Source: PALSA-505 sp035308365
GTDB taxonomy: Bacteria > Actinomycetota > Actinomycetes > Streptosporangiales > Streptosporangiaceae
DNA: 64,000 bases
Assembly (NCBI GenBank): GCA_035308365.1
Contig: DATGGU010000009.1
Span: 1-64,000, forward strand
Direction of reading: 5' to 3'
Shown: piece by piece, positions 1 through 8,042 of the stretch
Position numbering within the stretch: the stretch's first letter is position 1
How the letters are laid out: every line of letters begins with the position of its first letter
The notes under the pieces: model-generated
What the model was told of the DNA's origin: nothing
The model's database searches: none
Seen by the model: only the letters and a program-made list of their open reading frames with translations
Translations under genes and position numbers: made by a program

Positions 1-1810
1 ACATCCGCATCAGGTCGTCCTCGAGCGACAGGTAGAACCGGGACTTGCCCGGGTCGCCCTGGCGTCCGGACCGGCCGCGGAGCTGGTTGTCGATCCGGCG
101 CGACTCGTGCCGCTCGGTGCCGAGCACGTAAAGGCCGCCCGCCGCGACGACCTCCTCGTGCTCGGCCGCCACGGCCGCCTTGGCCTTGGCGAGCGCCTCC
201 GGCCAGGCTGCCTCGTAATCCTCGGGGGTGTCCACCGGCGTCAGGCCGCGCTGGTGCAGCTCGGCGTCCGCGATGAAGTCGGGGTTGCCGCCGAGCATGA
301 TGTCGGTGCCGCGGCCGGCCATGTTGGTCGCCACCGTCACCGCGCCGAGCCGCCCCGACTGGGCGACGATCGTCGCCTCCTGCTCGTGGTACTTGGCGTT
401 CAGCACGTGGTGGGGCACGCCGCGGCGCTTGAGCAGGACCGAGAGGATCTCGGACTTCTCGACGCTGACGGTGCCGACCAGGACCGGCTGTCCGGCCTCG
501 TGCCGTTCGACGATGTCCTCGACCACCGAGTCGAACTTGGCCTGCTGGGTCTGGTAAATCACGTCGGTCTCGTCCGCCCGGATCATCGGCCGGTTGGTCG
601 GGATCGGGATGACGCCGAGCTTGTAGATCTGCATGAACTCGTTGGCCTCGGTCATCGCCGTGCCGGTCATGCCCGCGAGCTTGTCGTAAAGCCGGAAGTA
701 GTTCTGCAGCGTGATCGTGGCGAAGGTCTGGTTCTCGTCCTTGATCTGCACGCTTTCCTTGGCCTCGATGGCCTGGTGCATGCCCTCGTTGAAACGGCGG
801 CCGTGCAGGATGCGGCCGGTGAACTCGTCCACGATCAGGACCTCGTCGTTTATCACGACGTATTCCTTGTCCCGCTTGTACAGCTCCTTGGCCTTCAGGG
901 CGTTCTGCAGGAAGCTCACCAGCGGGGTGTTCACCGACTCGTAGAGGTTGTCGATGCCCAGCCAGTCCTCGACCTTCGCCACGCCGGCTTCGAGGATGCC
1001 GACCGTCTTCTTCTTCTCGTCTACCTCGTAGTCACCCACGTCCGGCTCGCCGTCCTTGCCGCCCTGGCCCCGGCGCAGCCGTGGAACGATCTTGGCGAAT
1101 TCCTCGTACCAGCGCGAGTTCTGCTCGGCCGGGCCACTGATGATCAGTGGCGTCCTGGCCTCGTCGATGAGAATCGAGTCAACTTCGTCCACGATCGCGT
1201 AGTGGTGCCCGCGCTGGACGCACTCATCGATCGTCCAGGCCATGTTGTCGCGCAGATAGTCGAAGCCGAATTCGTTGTTCGTGCCGTAGGTCACGTCGGC
1301 CGCGTACTGCTTGCGGCGTTCCTCGGGCGTCATATGGGCCAGGATCACGCCCACTTCCAGGCCGAGGAAGTGGTGGATCCGGCCCATCCACTCGGCGTCG
1401 CGCTTGGCCAGGTAGTCGTTCACGGTGACGACATGCACGCCCTTGCCTTCGAGCGCGTTCAGGTAGGCGGGCAGCACGGCGGTGAGGGTCTTGCCCTCAC
1501 CGGTCTTCATCTCGGCGATGTTGCCCTCGTGCAGCGCGATGCCGCCCATGAGCTGCACCTTGAAATGCCGCTGCCCGAGCGTGCGGCTGGCCGCCTCCCG
1601 CACGGCGGCGAACGCCTCCGGGAGCAGGTCATCGAGCGTCTCTCCGTCGGCGAACCGCTGCTTGAGCTGTGCGGTGACCGCACGGAGCTCGGTGTCGCTC
1701 AGCGCGGCGAAATCTTCTTCGATCGAGTCGATCTGGCCCGCTACCCGCTCAAGCCGGCGCAGGAGCCTGCCCTCACCCGCGCGCAGGACCTTATCAATGA
1801 CCACTGGCAC
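1..1810 (-). CDS. secA: Preprotein translocase ATPase SecA (N-terminal 603 residues, cut by window edge)
   Basis: Motor of the Sec export pathway: it binds preproteins and pushes them through SecYEG using ATP. The visible part starts with the usual actinobacterial N-terminus (VLRAGEGRLLRRL) and has Walker A MKTGEGKT at about residues 101-108 and the Walker B region DEVDSILIDEA near residue 213. It runs into the second nucleotide-binding fold (RGRSGRQGDPG) before the window ends. I chose the GTG at 1810 because GAGGAG lies 11 bases upstream and the alternative GTG at 1804 is further from it. Copy 1 of the inverted-repeat element lies about 120 bases upstream. The family is clear. Confidence 0.97.
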   Translation of the reverse strand, partial: MPVVIDKVLRAGEGRLLRRLERVAGQIDSIEEDFAALSDTELRAVTAQLKQRFADGETLDDLLPEAFAAVREAASRTLGQRHFKVQLMGGIALHEGNIAEMKTGEGKTLTAVLPAYLNALEGKGVHVVTVNDYLAKRDAEWMGRIHHFLGLEVGVILAHMTPEERRKQYAADVTYGTNNEFGFDYLRDNMAWTIDECVQRGHHYAIVDEVDSILIDEARTPLIISGPAEQNSRWYEEFAKIVPRLRRGQGGKDGEPDVGDYEVDEKKKTVGILEAGVAKVEDWLGIDNLYESVNTPLVSFLQNALKAKELYKRDKEYVVINDEVLIVDEFTGRILHGRRFNEGMHQAIEAKESVQIKDENQTFATITLQNYFRLYDKLAGMTGTAMTEANEFMQIYKLGVIPIPTNRPMIRADETDVIYQTQQAKFDSVVEDIVERHEAGQPVLVGTVSVEKSEILSVLLKRRGVPHHVLNAKYHEQEATIVAQSGRLGAVTVATNMAGRGTDIMLGGNPDFIADAELHQRGLTPVDTPEDYEAAWPEALAKAKAAVAAEHEEVVAAGGLYVLGTERHESRRIDNQLRGRSGRQGDPGKSRFYLSLEDDLMRM

Positions 1811-1929
1811 TTCTCGTCGCGCTCCTCGTCGGTCGTGTGACCTAAGCCGAGCCGCCGCCCCGCGCGCCGGGACCTCGGGGTCACGGCAGAAGGCGCCGGA
1901 CAGTGGCGTACAGATGCCACCGTAATGAT

Positions 1930-2019
1930 GAGCCTCATTCAAAACTCATGGTGGCTAGCCTGCTACCAGAGGCCACGGCCCGGGCAGCAAACCCGCTGAT
2001 CCGGTTTTGAATCAGTCTC
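1930..2019 (-). repeat. Inverted-repeat element A, copy 1 (divergent)
   Basis: 90-bp element with 16-bp terminal arms, GAGCCTCATTCAAAAC (1930-1945) and GTTTTGAATCAGTCTC (2004-2019). As minus-strand RNA 14 of 16 arm positions pair. It is the most diverged of five copies (others at 5696, 41814, 47968, 51688) and lies between divergent secA and the HGxxPAAW gene. Confidence 0.75.
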
Positions 2020-2161
2020 TCTGTCATCGTAGGCGAGATGGGCGGGGAATCCGAGTCGGCCGGCCCGCCCGGGCCCGGCAACAGGGGGCCGGTGCACAGC
2101 GCCGACGGGGAAAGGCCACAATAGTCAGCGCGGCGTGATGCTGGACGAGAGGAGCAGCCGT

Positions 2162-2464
2162 ATGGCTGACCAGGTTGGATCGGGCACCGTCCATGGTGCG
2201 GTGAGCGAGTCGGCCGGGCTCGAGCCGCAGATGCAGGGCCTGGCGCGGACCGAGACCCTCGGCGCGTCACCGTGGAAGCACGAGTCTTTCCACGGCCGGC
2301 CGGTGTCATGGGTCGCTGCCACGACCATCATCCTCGGTTTCGTGATCGGCGGGATTGGGCTCATCACCGGCCCATCGTGGGTGCTGTTCTGGGTAGGCAG
2401 CGGGGTTGTGGTGGCCGGCTGCATTCTCGCCCTGATCACCGGCATCTTCAACGACTGGTACTAA
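2162..2464 (+). CDS. HGxxPAAW-type small membrane protein
   Basis: A 100-residue protein of unknown function found widely in actinobacteria. It has a polar N-terminal 40 residues, the motif HGRPVSW at residues 44-50 and two hydrophobic segments at about 49-70 and 73-95, ending in FNDWY. That matches the family named after its HGxxPAAW motif. I chose the ATG at 2162 over the upstream ATG at 2135 because GAGGAG sits nine bases before it and the family usually starts with a short polar segment. It diverges from secA across element copy 1. No enzymatic residues are visible. Confidence 0.8.
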   Translation: MADQVGSGTVHGAVSESAGLEPQMQGLARTETLGASPWKHESFHGRPVSWVAATTIILGFVIGGIGLITGPSWVLFWVGSGVVVAGCILALITGIFNDWY

Positions 2465-2572
2465 ATCGCGGCGCCACCGGGAGCAGGCGGTCCCGGCCGG
2501 CGGTTCGCCCAGATCTGCTGCGGCGGCGGCCTGAGCGGCCGGCGAGGCCGGCCGAATGTCGGAGGCTGACGC

Positions 2573-2578
2573 TACGCT
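2573..2578 (+). promoter_or_regulatory. Probable -10 box of a leaderless promoter (ycaQ-like gene)
   Basis: TACGCT followed by exactly six bases and then the GTG start at 2585. No ribosome binding site is present, so the transcript probably starts at the start codon. The same spacing recurs at several genes in the window. Confidence 0.5.
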
Positions 2579-2584
2579 CTGCGC

Positions 2585-3805
2585 GTGGCCCGTTTGCTGT
2601 CTGCAGACTCTCAGCTGACCCTCTCCCCCGAAGACGTACGCAAGCTGACGCTGCGAGCGCAGGGGTTCCTTGGATCCGATGGCAGGCGCGGCGGGGTCGG
2701 CGGCATGGTCCGCAGGCTGGGCGCCGTCCAGCTTGACACGATCAGCGTGCTGGCCCGGTCGCACGAGCTCGTCGCCTACTCCAGGCTCGGCGCGTTGCCA
2801 CGGGAGAAGATCGAGGCAGCCTACTGGCACCCGCGTAAGCCCACCTCGTTCGAGTACTGGGCGCACGCGGCCTGCATCCTGCCACTGGAGCAGTGGCCGT
2901 TCTACAGCTTCCGGCGGCGGAACTTCCGGGCACGCGGCCTGCGCTGGCACGAGGTGCCGGAGCACACCTGCGCGGAGGTTCTCGCCAAGCTGCGCACCGA
3001 GGGCCCGCTCACCGCCACCCAGCTCGGCGGCGCGAAGGCCGGCGGCGAATGGTGGGACTGGTCAGCGGTGAAGATCGCGGTCGAATGGCTGCTCGACATC
3101 GGTGAGGTGGTCTGCGTCCGCCGCACGGGCTGGCGCCGGGTGTACGACCTGCCGGAGCGGGTGATCCCGGCTGAGTACCTGAACATGGAGCTGTCCGACG
3201 AGGAGTGCCTGGCCAAGCTGGCCGGAGTCGCCGCCCGCGCCCTCGGCGTGGTGACCCGGGCCGATCTGGCCGACTACCACCGGCTGAACAGCCTTGGCGT
3301 TACTGGAGCCGAGAACGCTGACCGCATCGCCAAGGCCGCCGCCGCAGCCGGCCTCGTGCCGGTCACACTGGCGGGCGGCGCGGCCAGGAAGCCCACCCCG
3401 GCCTGGGCCGACCCCACCGCCCTCGAAGCGGCCCCGCGCGGCCGCCACCGGACCACCCTGCTCTCCCCCTTCGACTCGCTGATCTGGGACCGCAAGCGGA
3501 CGCAGCGGATGTTCGGCTTCACGCACAGCCTGGAAGCCTACGTTCCGGCACACAAGCGTGTGCACGGCTACTTCGTCATGCCACTGCTGACCGGCGGCCG
3601 CTTGGCCGGGCGGGTGGACCCAGCCCGCGACGGCCGGACGCTCATCGCCCGCAAGGTCTCGCTGGAGCGCCCCTCGGCGGCCGGGCCGATGGCCCAGGCG
3701 CTGCGCGAGGCAGCCTCCTGGGTAGGGTGCGACAACGTCCAGCTCGGCGTCATAGAGCCCAGCGAGCACGCAGATCGGCTGCGCTCGGCCCTGGCGAGCA
3801 CCTGA
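2585..3805 (+). CDS. YcaQ/AlkZ-family DNA glycosylase (winged-helix domain protein)
   Basis: A 406-residue protein of the HTH_42 (YcaQ/AlkZ) family, monofunctional DNA glycosylases that unhook interstrand crosslinks or remove bulky alkylated bases. Residues 49-51 are Q-L-D. This is the position of the catalytic Q-x-Q or Q-x-D motif, and the D form points to the YcaQ-like branch rather than the antibiotic self-resistance (AlkZ) branch. LSPEDVRKLTLRAQGF at the start and the conserved HxxxYFVMP-type region near residue 325 also fit. It stands alone, convergent with the response regulator, and is probably leaderless. The substrate is inferred from family only. Confidence 0.85.
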   Translation: MARLLSADSQLTLSPEDVRKLTLRAQGFLGSDGRRGGVGGMVRRLGAVQLDTISVLARSHELVAYSRLGALPREKIEAAYWHPRKPTSFEYWAHAACILPLEQWPFYSFRRRNFRARGLRWHEVPEHTCAEVLAKLRTEGPLTATQLGGAKAGGEWWDWSAVKIAVEWLLDIGEVVCVRRTGWRRVYDLPERVIPAEYLNMELSDEECLAKLAGVAARALGVVTRADLADYHRLNSLGVTGAENADRIAKAAAAAGLVPVTLAGGAARKPTPAWADPTALEAAPRGRHRTTLLSPFDSLIWDRKRTQRMFGFTHSLEAYVPAHKRVHGYFVMPLLTGGRLAGRVDPARDGRTLIARKVSLERPSAAGPMAQALREAASWVGCDNVQLGVIEPSEHADRLRSALAST

Positions 3806-4000
3806 GCGCACGGGCGCAGCGGAAGACGCGACATATCGAACGTGGTGATGACCAGTACATGAGGTGGGTCAGGCTCAGCCTCTACAGCCAGTTCATGCCG
3901 TGGCGTGCCGAGGGCCACGCGGCCGGCGGGCTGGCTGATGCCGCTGGCTACCGTGCAGGAGTGTCACGAGGGTCTGGTCAGGCCCGGCGAGTCCCTGAGG

Positions 4001-4720
4001 TCAGCTGAACTCGATCAGCTTGTCCCGCAGGGCGATCATGACGGCTTCCATTCTGGAGTGGATCTGGAGCTTCTCCAGGATGTTGCGCACGTGGTTCTTG
4101 ACCGTGTTCTCTGAGATGAACAGCTCCTTGGCGATGTCGCGGTTGTTCATGCCCTTGGCGACCAGCTTGAGCACTTCCATCTCACGGTCGGTGAGCTTGG
4201 GCGCGGGCACCTGCTGCGGAGGCTCTTCCTCGTTCCGCCTGGCCAGGGTCGCGAACTCGGTAAGCAGCTTTCCGGCCATGGACGGGCTGATCAGCGACTG
4301 GCCGCCGTGGACGGCCCGGACGGCCTCGGCCACCTCGTCCAGCGGGATGTCCTTGAGCAGGTAGCCGCTGGCTCCCGCCCTGATGGCCTCGAACAGATCC
4401 TCTTCCTCGTCGCTGATCGTGAGCATGACGATTTTGGTGCTCGGTGCCGCTTCCTTCATGGTGCGGCAGGCGTCGATGCCGCTGCTCTTCGGCATCCGGA
4501 TGTCCATCAGGACGACGTCGGGCAGCGACTCGGCCGCCCGCTGGGTCGCCTCGGCCCCGTCGCTGGCCTGGCCGACGAGCTCGATGTCGTTTTCCTCGTC
4601 GAGGACCATTTCGAGGCCACGGCGGAACAGCGCATGATCATCAACGATCAGCACGCGGATGGGCTCGAGACGCCGCTGAGCGCCCTGAGCCACGTCGGCG
4701 GCCCGCTGACCTGCGCTCAC
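4001..4720 (-). CDS. NarL/FixJ-type response regulator (LuxR HTH)
   Basis: A 239-residue two-component response regulator. The receiver domain spans about 20-140, with acidic pair D27-D28, phosphoacceptor D73 in VVLMDIRMP and the conserved lysine in GYLLKD. A LuxR-type helix-turn-helix (LTDREMEVLKLVAKG, ENTVKNHV) occupies about 172-235. The GTG start has an excellent GGAGGAGG site seven bases upstream. No cognate kinase gene is adjacent. Its place between secA and hpf matches the actinobacterial order I remember from Streptomyces. Target genes cannot be read from the sequence. Confidence 0.93.
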   Translation of the reverse strand: MSAGQRAADVAQGAQRRLEPIRVLIVDDHALFRRGLEMVLDEENDIELVGQASDGAEATQRAAESLPDVVLMDIRMPKSSGIDACRTMKEAAPSTKIVMLTISDEEEDLFEAIRAGASGYLLKDIPLDEVAEAVRAVHGGQSLISPSMAGKLLTEFATLARRNEEEPPQQVPAPKLTDREMEVLKLVAKGMNNRDIAKELFISENTVKNHVRNILEKLQIHSRMEAVMIALRDKLIEFS

Positions 4721-4945
4721 CCTGAACTCCTCCTCCCCAGGTCACAGTGAAAGGCCACGATGACCCGCCCATGGTTGCACGAACCCGGCATGATCAGACT
4801 TTGACCGACCAGGCGGCAGTATGCAAGTGCGCCGGGCTGAGCTTGGACAGCGCCTGCGGCCCCAGGCAGCCGACGGCCCCAGGCAAGGGTAGAGGCGGAT
4901 CCGCAAGCCGCAAAGGGCCGGGGGCCCCGTCAAGGACAGGAAATC

Positions 4946-4980
4946 CCGGGCCGGGGACAGGAAAGCCCGCCCCGGCCCGG
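4946..4980 (-). terminator. Terminator hairpin downstream of hpf
   Basis: Perfect 11-bp inverted repeat, CCGGGCCGGGG (4946-4956) and CCCCGGCCCGG (4970-4980), with a 13-base loop. It starts five bases after the hpf stop codon. No U-tract, as is common in GC-rich actinobacteria. Confidence 0.7.
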
Positions 4981-4985
4981 CGCTG

Positions 4986-5672
4986 CTAAGAAGCGACCAG
5001 ATTCCCCGGCTGCTGCGGGACCTGCTCCTCGACCAGCCGGATGACGCCGTAACGGTAGCCGCACCTGCGGTAGACCACGCTGGGGCAGCCCGAATCCTTG
5101 TCGCGGAACAGGTAGAAGTCATGGCCCACCAGTTCCATCTCGAACAGCGCCTGGTCGATGGTCATCGGCGATGCCGCGTGGAACTTCTGGCGCACCACGA
5201 GCGGGCCGTCGCCCTCCATCTCGATGGGTACCAGGTCGGCGGGCTCCGCCTCGGCCGGCGGCTGCTCCTGCCGTTCCCCGGGCACCTCGCTGGCGGGTGC
5301 TGCGGGCCGCCCCGGCGGCGCCTGGCCGTTGGCCGTGACCGGCATGCGCACGGTTTCATGGGCGCTGTGCCTGGTCTTCCGGCGGTCACAGGCGCGTCTC
5401 AGTCTTGATTCGAGCTTGGCCAGGGCCAGGTCGAGGGCGGTGAATCTGTCATCGGCAGCAGCCTCGGCCCGGATCGCGGGCCCACGCGATCTGATGGTGA
5501 GCTCGACCCGTTCACTCCTGCCGTTCTGGCGTGGATTGTGCTCCTTCGACACTTCCACATCGAGGCGGATCATCCGGTGATCCAGCTTCTCGAGCTTGGA
5601 AAGCTTGGCGGTCGCGTGCTGCCGGAATCGCTCCTGCAGATTGGTGTGCCGACTTTTGAACACGATGTCCAC
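4986..5672 (-). CDS. hpf: Ribosome hibernation promoting factor, long form
   Basis: 228 residues. The N-terminal S30AE domain (about 1-110) binds the decoding region of the 30S subunit. A variable linker of about 50 residues rich in P, A and E follows. The C-terminal domain (about 165-222, ending with VYRRCGYRYGVIRL) mediates the ribosome dimer or inactive-ribosome contact in long HPF proteins. The start is GTG with a purine-rich GAAGGGGG site upstream. Element A copy 2 ends 24 bases upstream of the start, so it would lie in the 5' leader if transcription starts beyond it. A strong hairpin terminates the gene. Confidence 0.95.
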   Translation of the reverse strand: MDIVFKSRHTNLQERFRQHATAKLSKLEKLDHRMIRLDVEVSKEHNPRQNGRSERVELTIRSRGPAIRAEAAADDRFTALDLALAKLESRLRRACDRRKTRHSAHETVRMPVTANGQAPPGRPAAPASEVPGERQEQPPAEAEPADLVPIEMEGDGPLVVRQKFHAASPMTIDQALFEMELVGHDFYLFRDKDSGCPSVVYRRCGYRYGVIRLVEEQVPQQPGNLVAS

Positions 5673-5695
5673 TCAGTGACCCCCTTCTGCGCTAT

Positions 5696-5787
5696 GAGAC
5701 TTATTCAAAACCAGCCCGGCGGACGTGACACCAGGTCTGTGAGCTGCGATGACTAGCTGATCACCAGGGGAGTTCTGAACAAGTCTC
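5696..5787 (-). repeat. Inverted-repeat element A, copy 2
   Basis: 92-bp element just upstream of hpf. Arms GAGACTTATTCAAAAC (5696-5711) and GTTCTGAACAAGTCTC (5772-5787). Read as minus-strand RNA all 16 positions pair, two of them as G-U wobbles. Its interior is close to that of copy 4. Confidence 0.9.
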
Positions 5788-6254
5788 AATCTGAACGGCA
5801 CCCGCCCGGCCGACCTGGTCTTCGTCCCCACATCCGCCTGCAGAGGGGTTCGCGGCCTATCTGCCACTAGTGCCCTTCTCCCGCTCCGGGAAACGCCGGA
5901 TCTCCCGGTGGGGCAGGACTTACTTCTAAGCCGCACCGTGATCGGTCGACGAGAAGTCGCCTTACGTGGGCCGTTTCGCCTGCGGCTGGCATCGGCTTGC
6001 CTGGGCGGACTCCCCGCGACGGGGAAGCCCGGCCCGGCGCAACCACGGACCCGGGCGGGTGCCATGACATGACGCTAACCCCATCCGGACCGAATGTCAG
6101 CGGGCGGGTGTCCACAATCATGTACGCAGAGTAAAAATTACTACCCTGACCAGGTGCGCAATGCCTGACATAATAACCACGTTCCGTCACAGTGAACGTC
6201 CTCTGAGGCTGGTGTGCCACCAGCGGCAGGCCGGGCCGCCGGGAGGGTGGAGCG
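5788..6254. other. 467 bp without a convincing gene, upstream of hpf
   Basis: Short open frames here have no family features, no good ribosome binding sites and unusual composition. The part at about 6100-6185 is markedly A+T-rich for this genome (for example GTAATTTTTACT on the minus strand) and probably holds the hpf promoter. A comF-like gene, which I recall at this place in related genomes, is absent. Confidence 0.5.
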
Positions 6255-8042
6255 TCAGCCGGGGTAGGTGGGAGAGAAGGCGGTGCCGTTGCTCGTCAGC
6301 CAACTGCCGTTCAGACTCGGCGTGAGGGCGAGCTGGCCATGGGCCAGGCCAGCGGCAAGCTGGTTCGCCGGGCCGGCGGCGGAGATGGAGACCGTATCCG
6401 GGTCCACGGTGAGCTGCTGTGGCTGGCCGCCGTTGACCGGTACCTCCTGCAGCTCAGGCGCGCCCGACGACTGGGACAGCACGATCAGGTTGTCGGCGTC
6501 GTACCAGGTGAGCTGCAGCGGATTGGAGACACCGGCTCCGATCGACTCCATCTGGCCGGTCTGGCCGATGGAGACTCCGTCGCCGGATTGCACGATCGCC
6601 CCGATCCGCAACTGAGCGCTGCCGCCGCCCGGATTCTGGATGATCATCGCGACGCGCACACCATCGAGTGCCACCCGCAGCTGGCTGACCTGGTAGCCCG
6701 GAGGCAGGCCAACCGTAACCAGGACGGGCTCGTCACCGGGCCGGATCATCCAGACGCCTTCCGGGCCGGCCACCCAGAGGTTGTCGTGGACATCCCAGCT
6801 TATTGAGGTGAACCCGCTGGCATGCGACCACTGGCCGAGCCTGGCGTCCCGCTGGAGCGCGGCATAGTAGAGCTCATTGCCGGGATTCGGGAGCCCGGCC
6901 ACGAACCGGCCGTCCGGCGAAACCGCGATGGTTCTCAGCGGCACACGGCCCTGGCCGGCCTCGCCGGGGACATCCCGCCACGACGAGGGCCCGGTCAGCT
7001 CCTGGACCGCACCGCTGGAGCTGGCCGAATACAGTGCGGCTCCTTCTTGCGCGGCGGGGACGGCCGGCTGCGCCTGGCTGGGCTGGTCACCCGACCAGCT
7101 CACAGTCCTGCGGACCCGCCCGTTGATCTCGAGCTGAATGGACTGAACCGGCGACTGCCCGTCGGCGGGGTTGGCCAGCGTCCAGTTGAGCTGAGCTGCC
7201 ATCTCGCTGAGCTGTGCGCTGTTCGCGGTGGCGGCGCCACGGCCACCGAGGTCGACGGTGGCGGTCCCGCCGACGATCGCCAGCCGCAGCAGGCGCGCAC
7301 CGGGCAGGGCCGTGTGCGCGGCACCGGCCAGCCAGCCCTGCGGATTGCTGAGCAGGGCGTGGACGAGCTGGCTCACCAGGCTGACCGAGCTCGCATCCCG
7401 TGGCACGAAGACGGGATCGGGCACCAGCGGCTGCCCGGCGGCGGCCAGGAAGTACAGGTTCTGCGGTATGTACACCTGCTGGAAGTCCGACTGGCTGAGG
7501 ACCAGCTCGGGCGGCGGGTTGGTGATACGCCACTGCCCGTTGACCTTGCTGAGCAGGAACTTGACCGGGAGGGGCACCTTCCCCTGGGTGCCGACGTACT
7601 GGCCGGTCTGCGTCAGGGAGGCCAGTTCCTCACCGGTGACCACCACTTGCACGATCTCGGTCTGGTCGTAGGGCCCAGCCTGATGCGCGAAGGACTCCGG
7701 CTGGTCAACCTGCAGTGGCGCGGTCACCACGTGCACCTGCCAACCAGGGTTCCAGGCCTTCTGCGCCTCCGGCGTCAGGTACTGCCTGGCGATCTCGTGG
7801 CGGTCCGCGAAGCTGGCGCTGGCCGCCAGGAACCCATTGACGATCTCGTCGGGGCTCGCATTGGGCTGCGGGAGCAGTGGGATGAGCTGCAGGTAGGGCT
7901 TACCTTGGCCACCAGCCCCCGAGACCTGCCCGGACGACACCGGACCGGTGTCCGCAATGGTCGCGCACGCGGACAGCAGCAGGGCGGCCGCTCCGGCCGC
8001 GGCCGCCGCCCGCCAGCTGACCCTGCTAACCGTCGCCGTCAT
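6255..8042 (-). CDS. lpqB: Lipoprotein LpqB, MtrAB accessory protein
   Basis: 595-residue secreted lipoprotein. The signal peptide ends in lipobox LLSAC with the lipidated cysteine at residue 26. A GerMN-like region is followed by a C-terminal beta-propeller-like half (repeated GVRVAMI, LTWYDADNL-type strands). In mycobacteria LpqB interacts with the sensor MtrB and tunes MtrA phosphorylation. The ATG at 8042 was chosen because GGGAG lies eight bases upstream and the signal peptide starts right after it. It overlaps the end of mtrB by 17 bases, which suggests translational coupling in the mtnA-mtrA-mtrB-lpqB unit. Confidence 0.94.
   Translation of the reverse strand: MTATVSRVSWRAAAAAGAAALLLSACATIADTGPVSSGQVSGAGGQGKPYLQLIPLLPQPNASPDEIVNGFLAASASFADRHEIARQYLTPEAQKAWNPGWQVHVVTAPLQVDQPESFAHQAGPYDQTEIVQVVVTGEELASLTQTGQYVGTQGKVPLPVKFLLSKVNGQWRITNPPPELVLSQSDFQQVYIPQNLYFLAAAGQPLVPDPVFVPRDASSVSLVSQLVHALLSNPQGWLAGAAHTALPGARLLRLAIVGGTATVDLGGRGAATANSAQLSEMAAQLNWTLANPADGQSPVQSIQLEINGRVRRTVSWSGDQPSQAQPAVPAAQEGAALYSASSSGAVQELTGPSSWRDVPGEAGQGRVPLRTIAVSPDGRFVAGLPNPGNELYYAALQRDARLGQWSHASGFTSISWDVHDNLWVAGPEGVWMIRPGDEPVLVTVGLPPGYQVSQLRVALDGVRVAMIIQNPGGGSAQLRIGAIVQSGDGVSIGQTGQMESIGAGVSNPLQLTWYDADNLIVLSQSSGAPELQEVPVNGGQPQQLTVDPDTVSISAAGPANQLAAGLAHGQLALTPSLNGSWLTSNGTAFSPTYPG

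Noticed and set aside
107..1840. Long plus-strand open frame opposite secA
   Set aside because: It is the antisense shadow of secA. GC-rich DNA keeps such frames open; the minus-strand translation matches SecA throughout.
5673..6220. Two overlapping minus-strand frames of about 120 codons upstream of hpf
   Set aside because: No family resemblance, no ribosome site, one contains element A, and composition is unlike neighbouring proteins.
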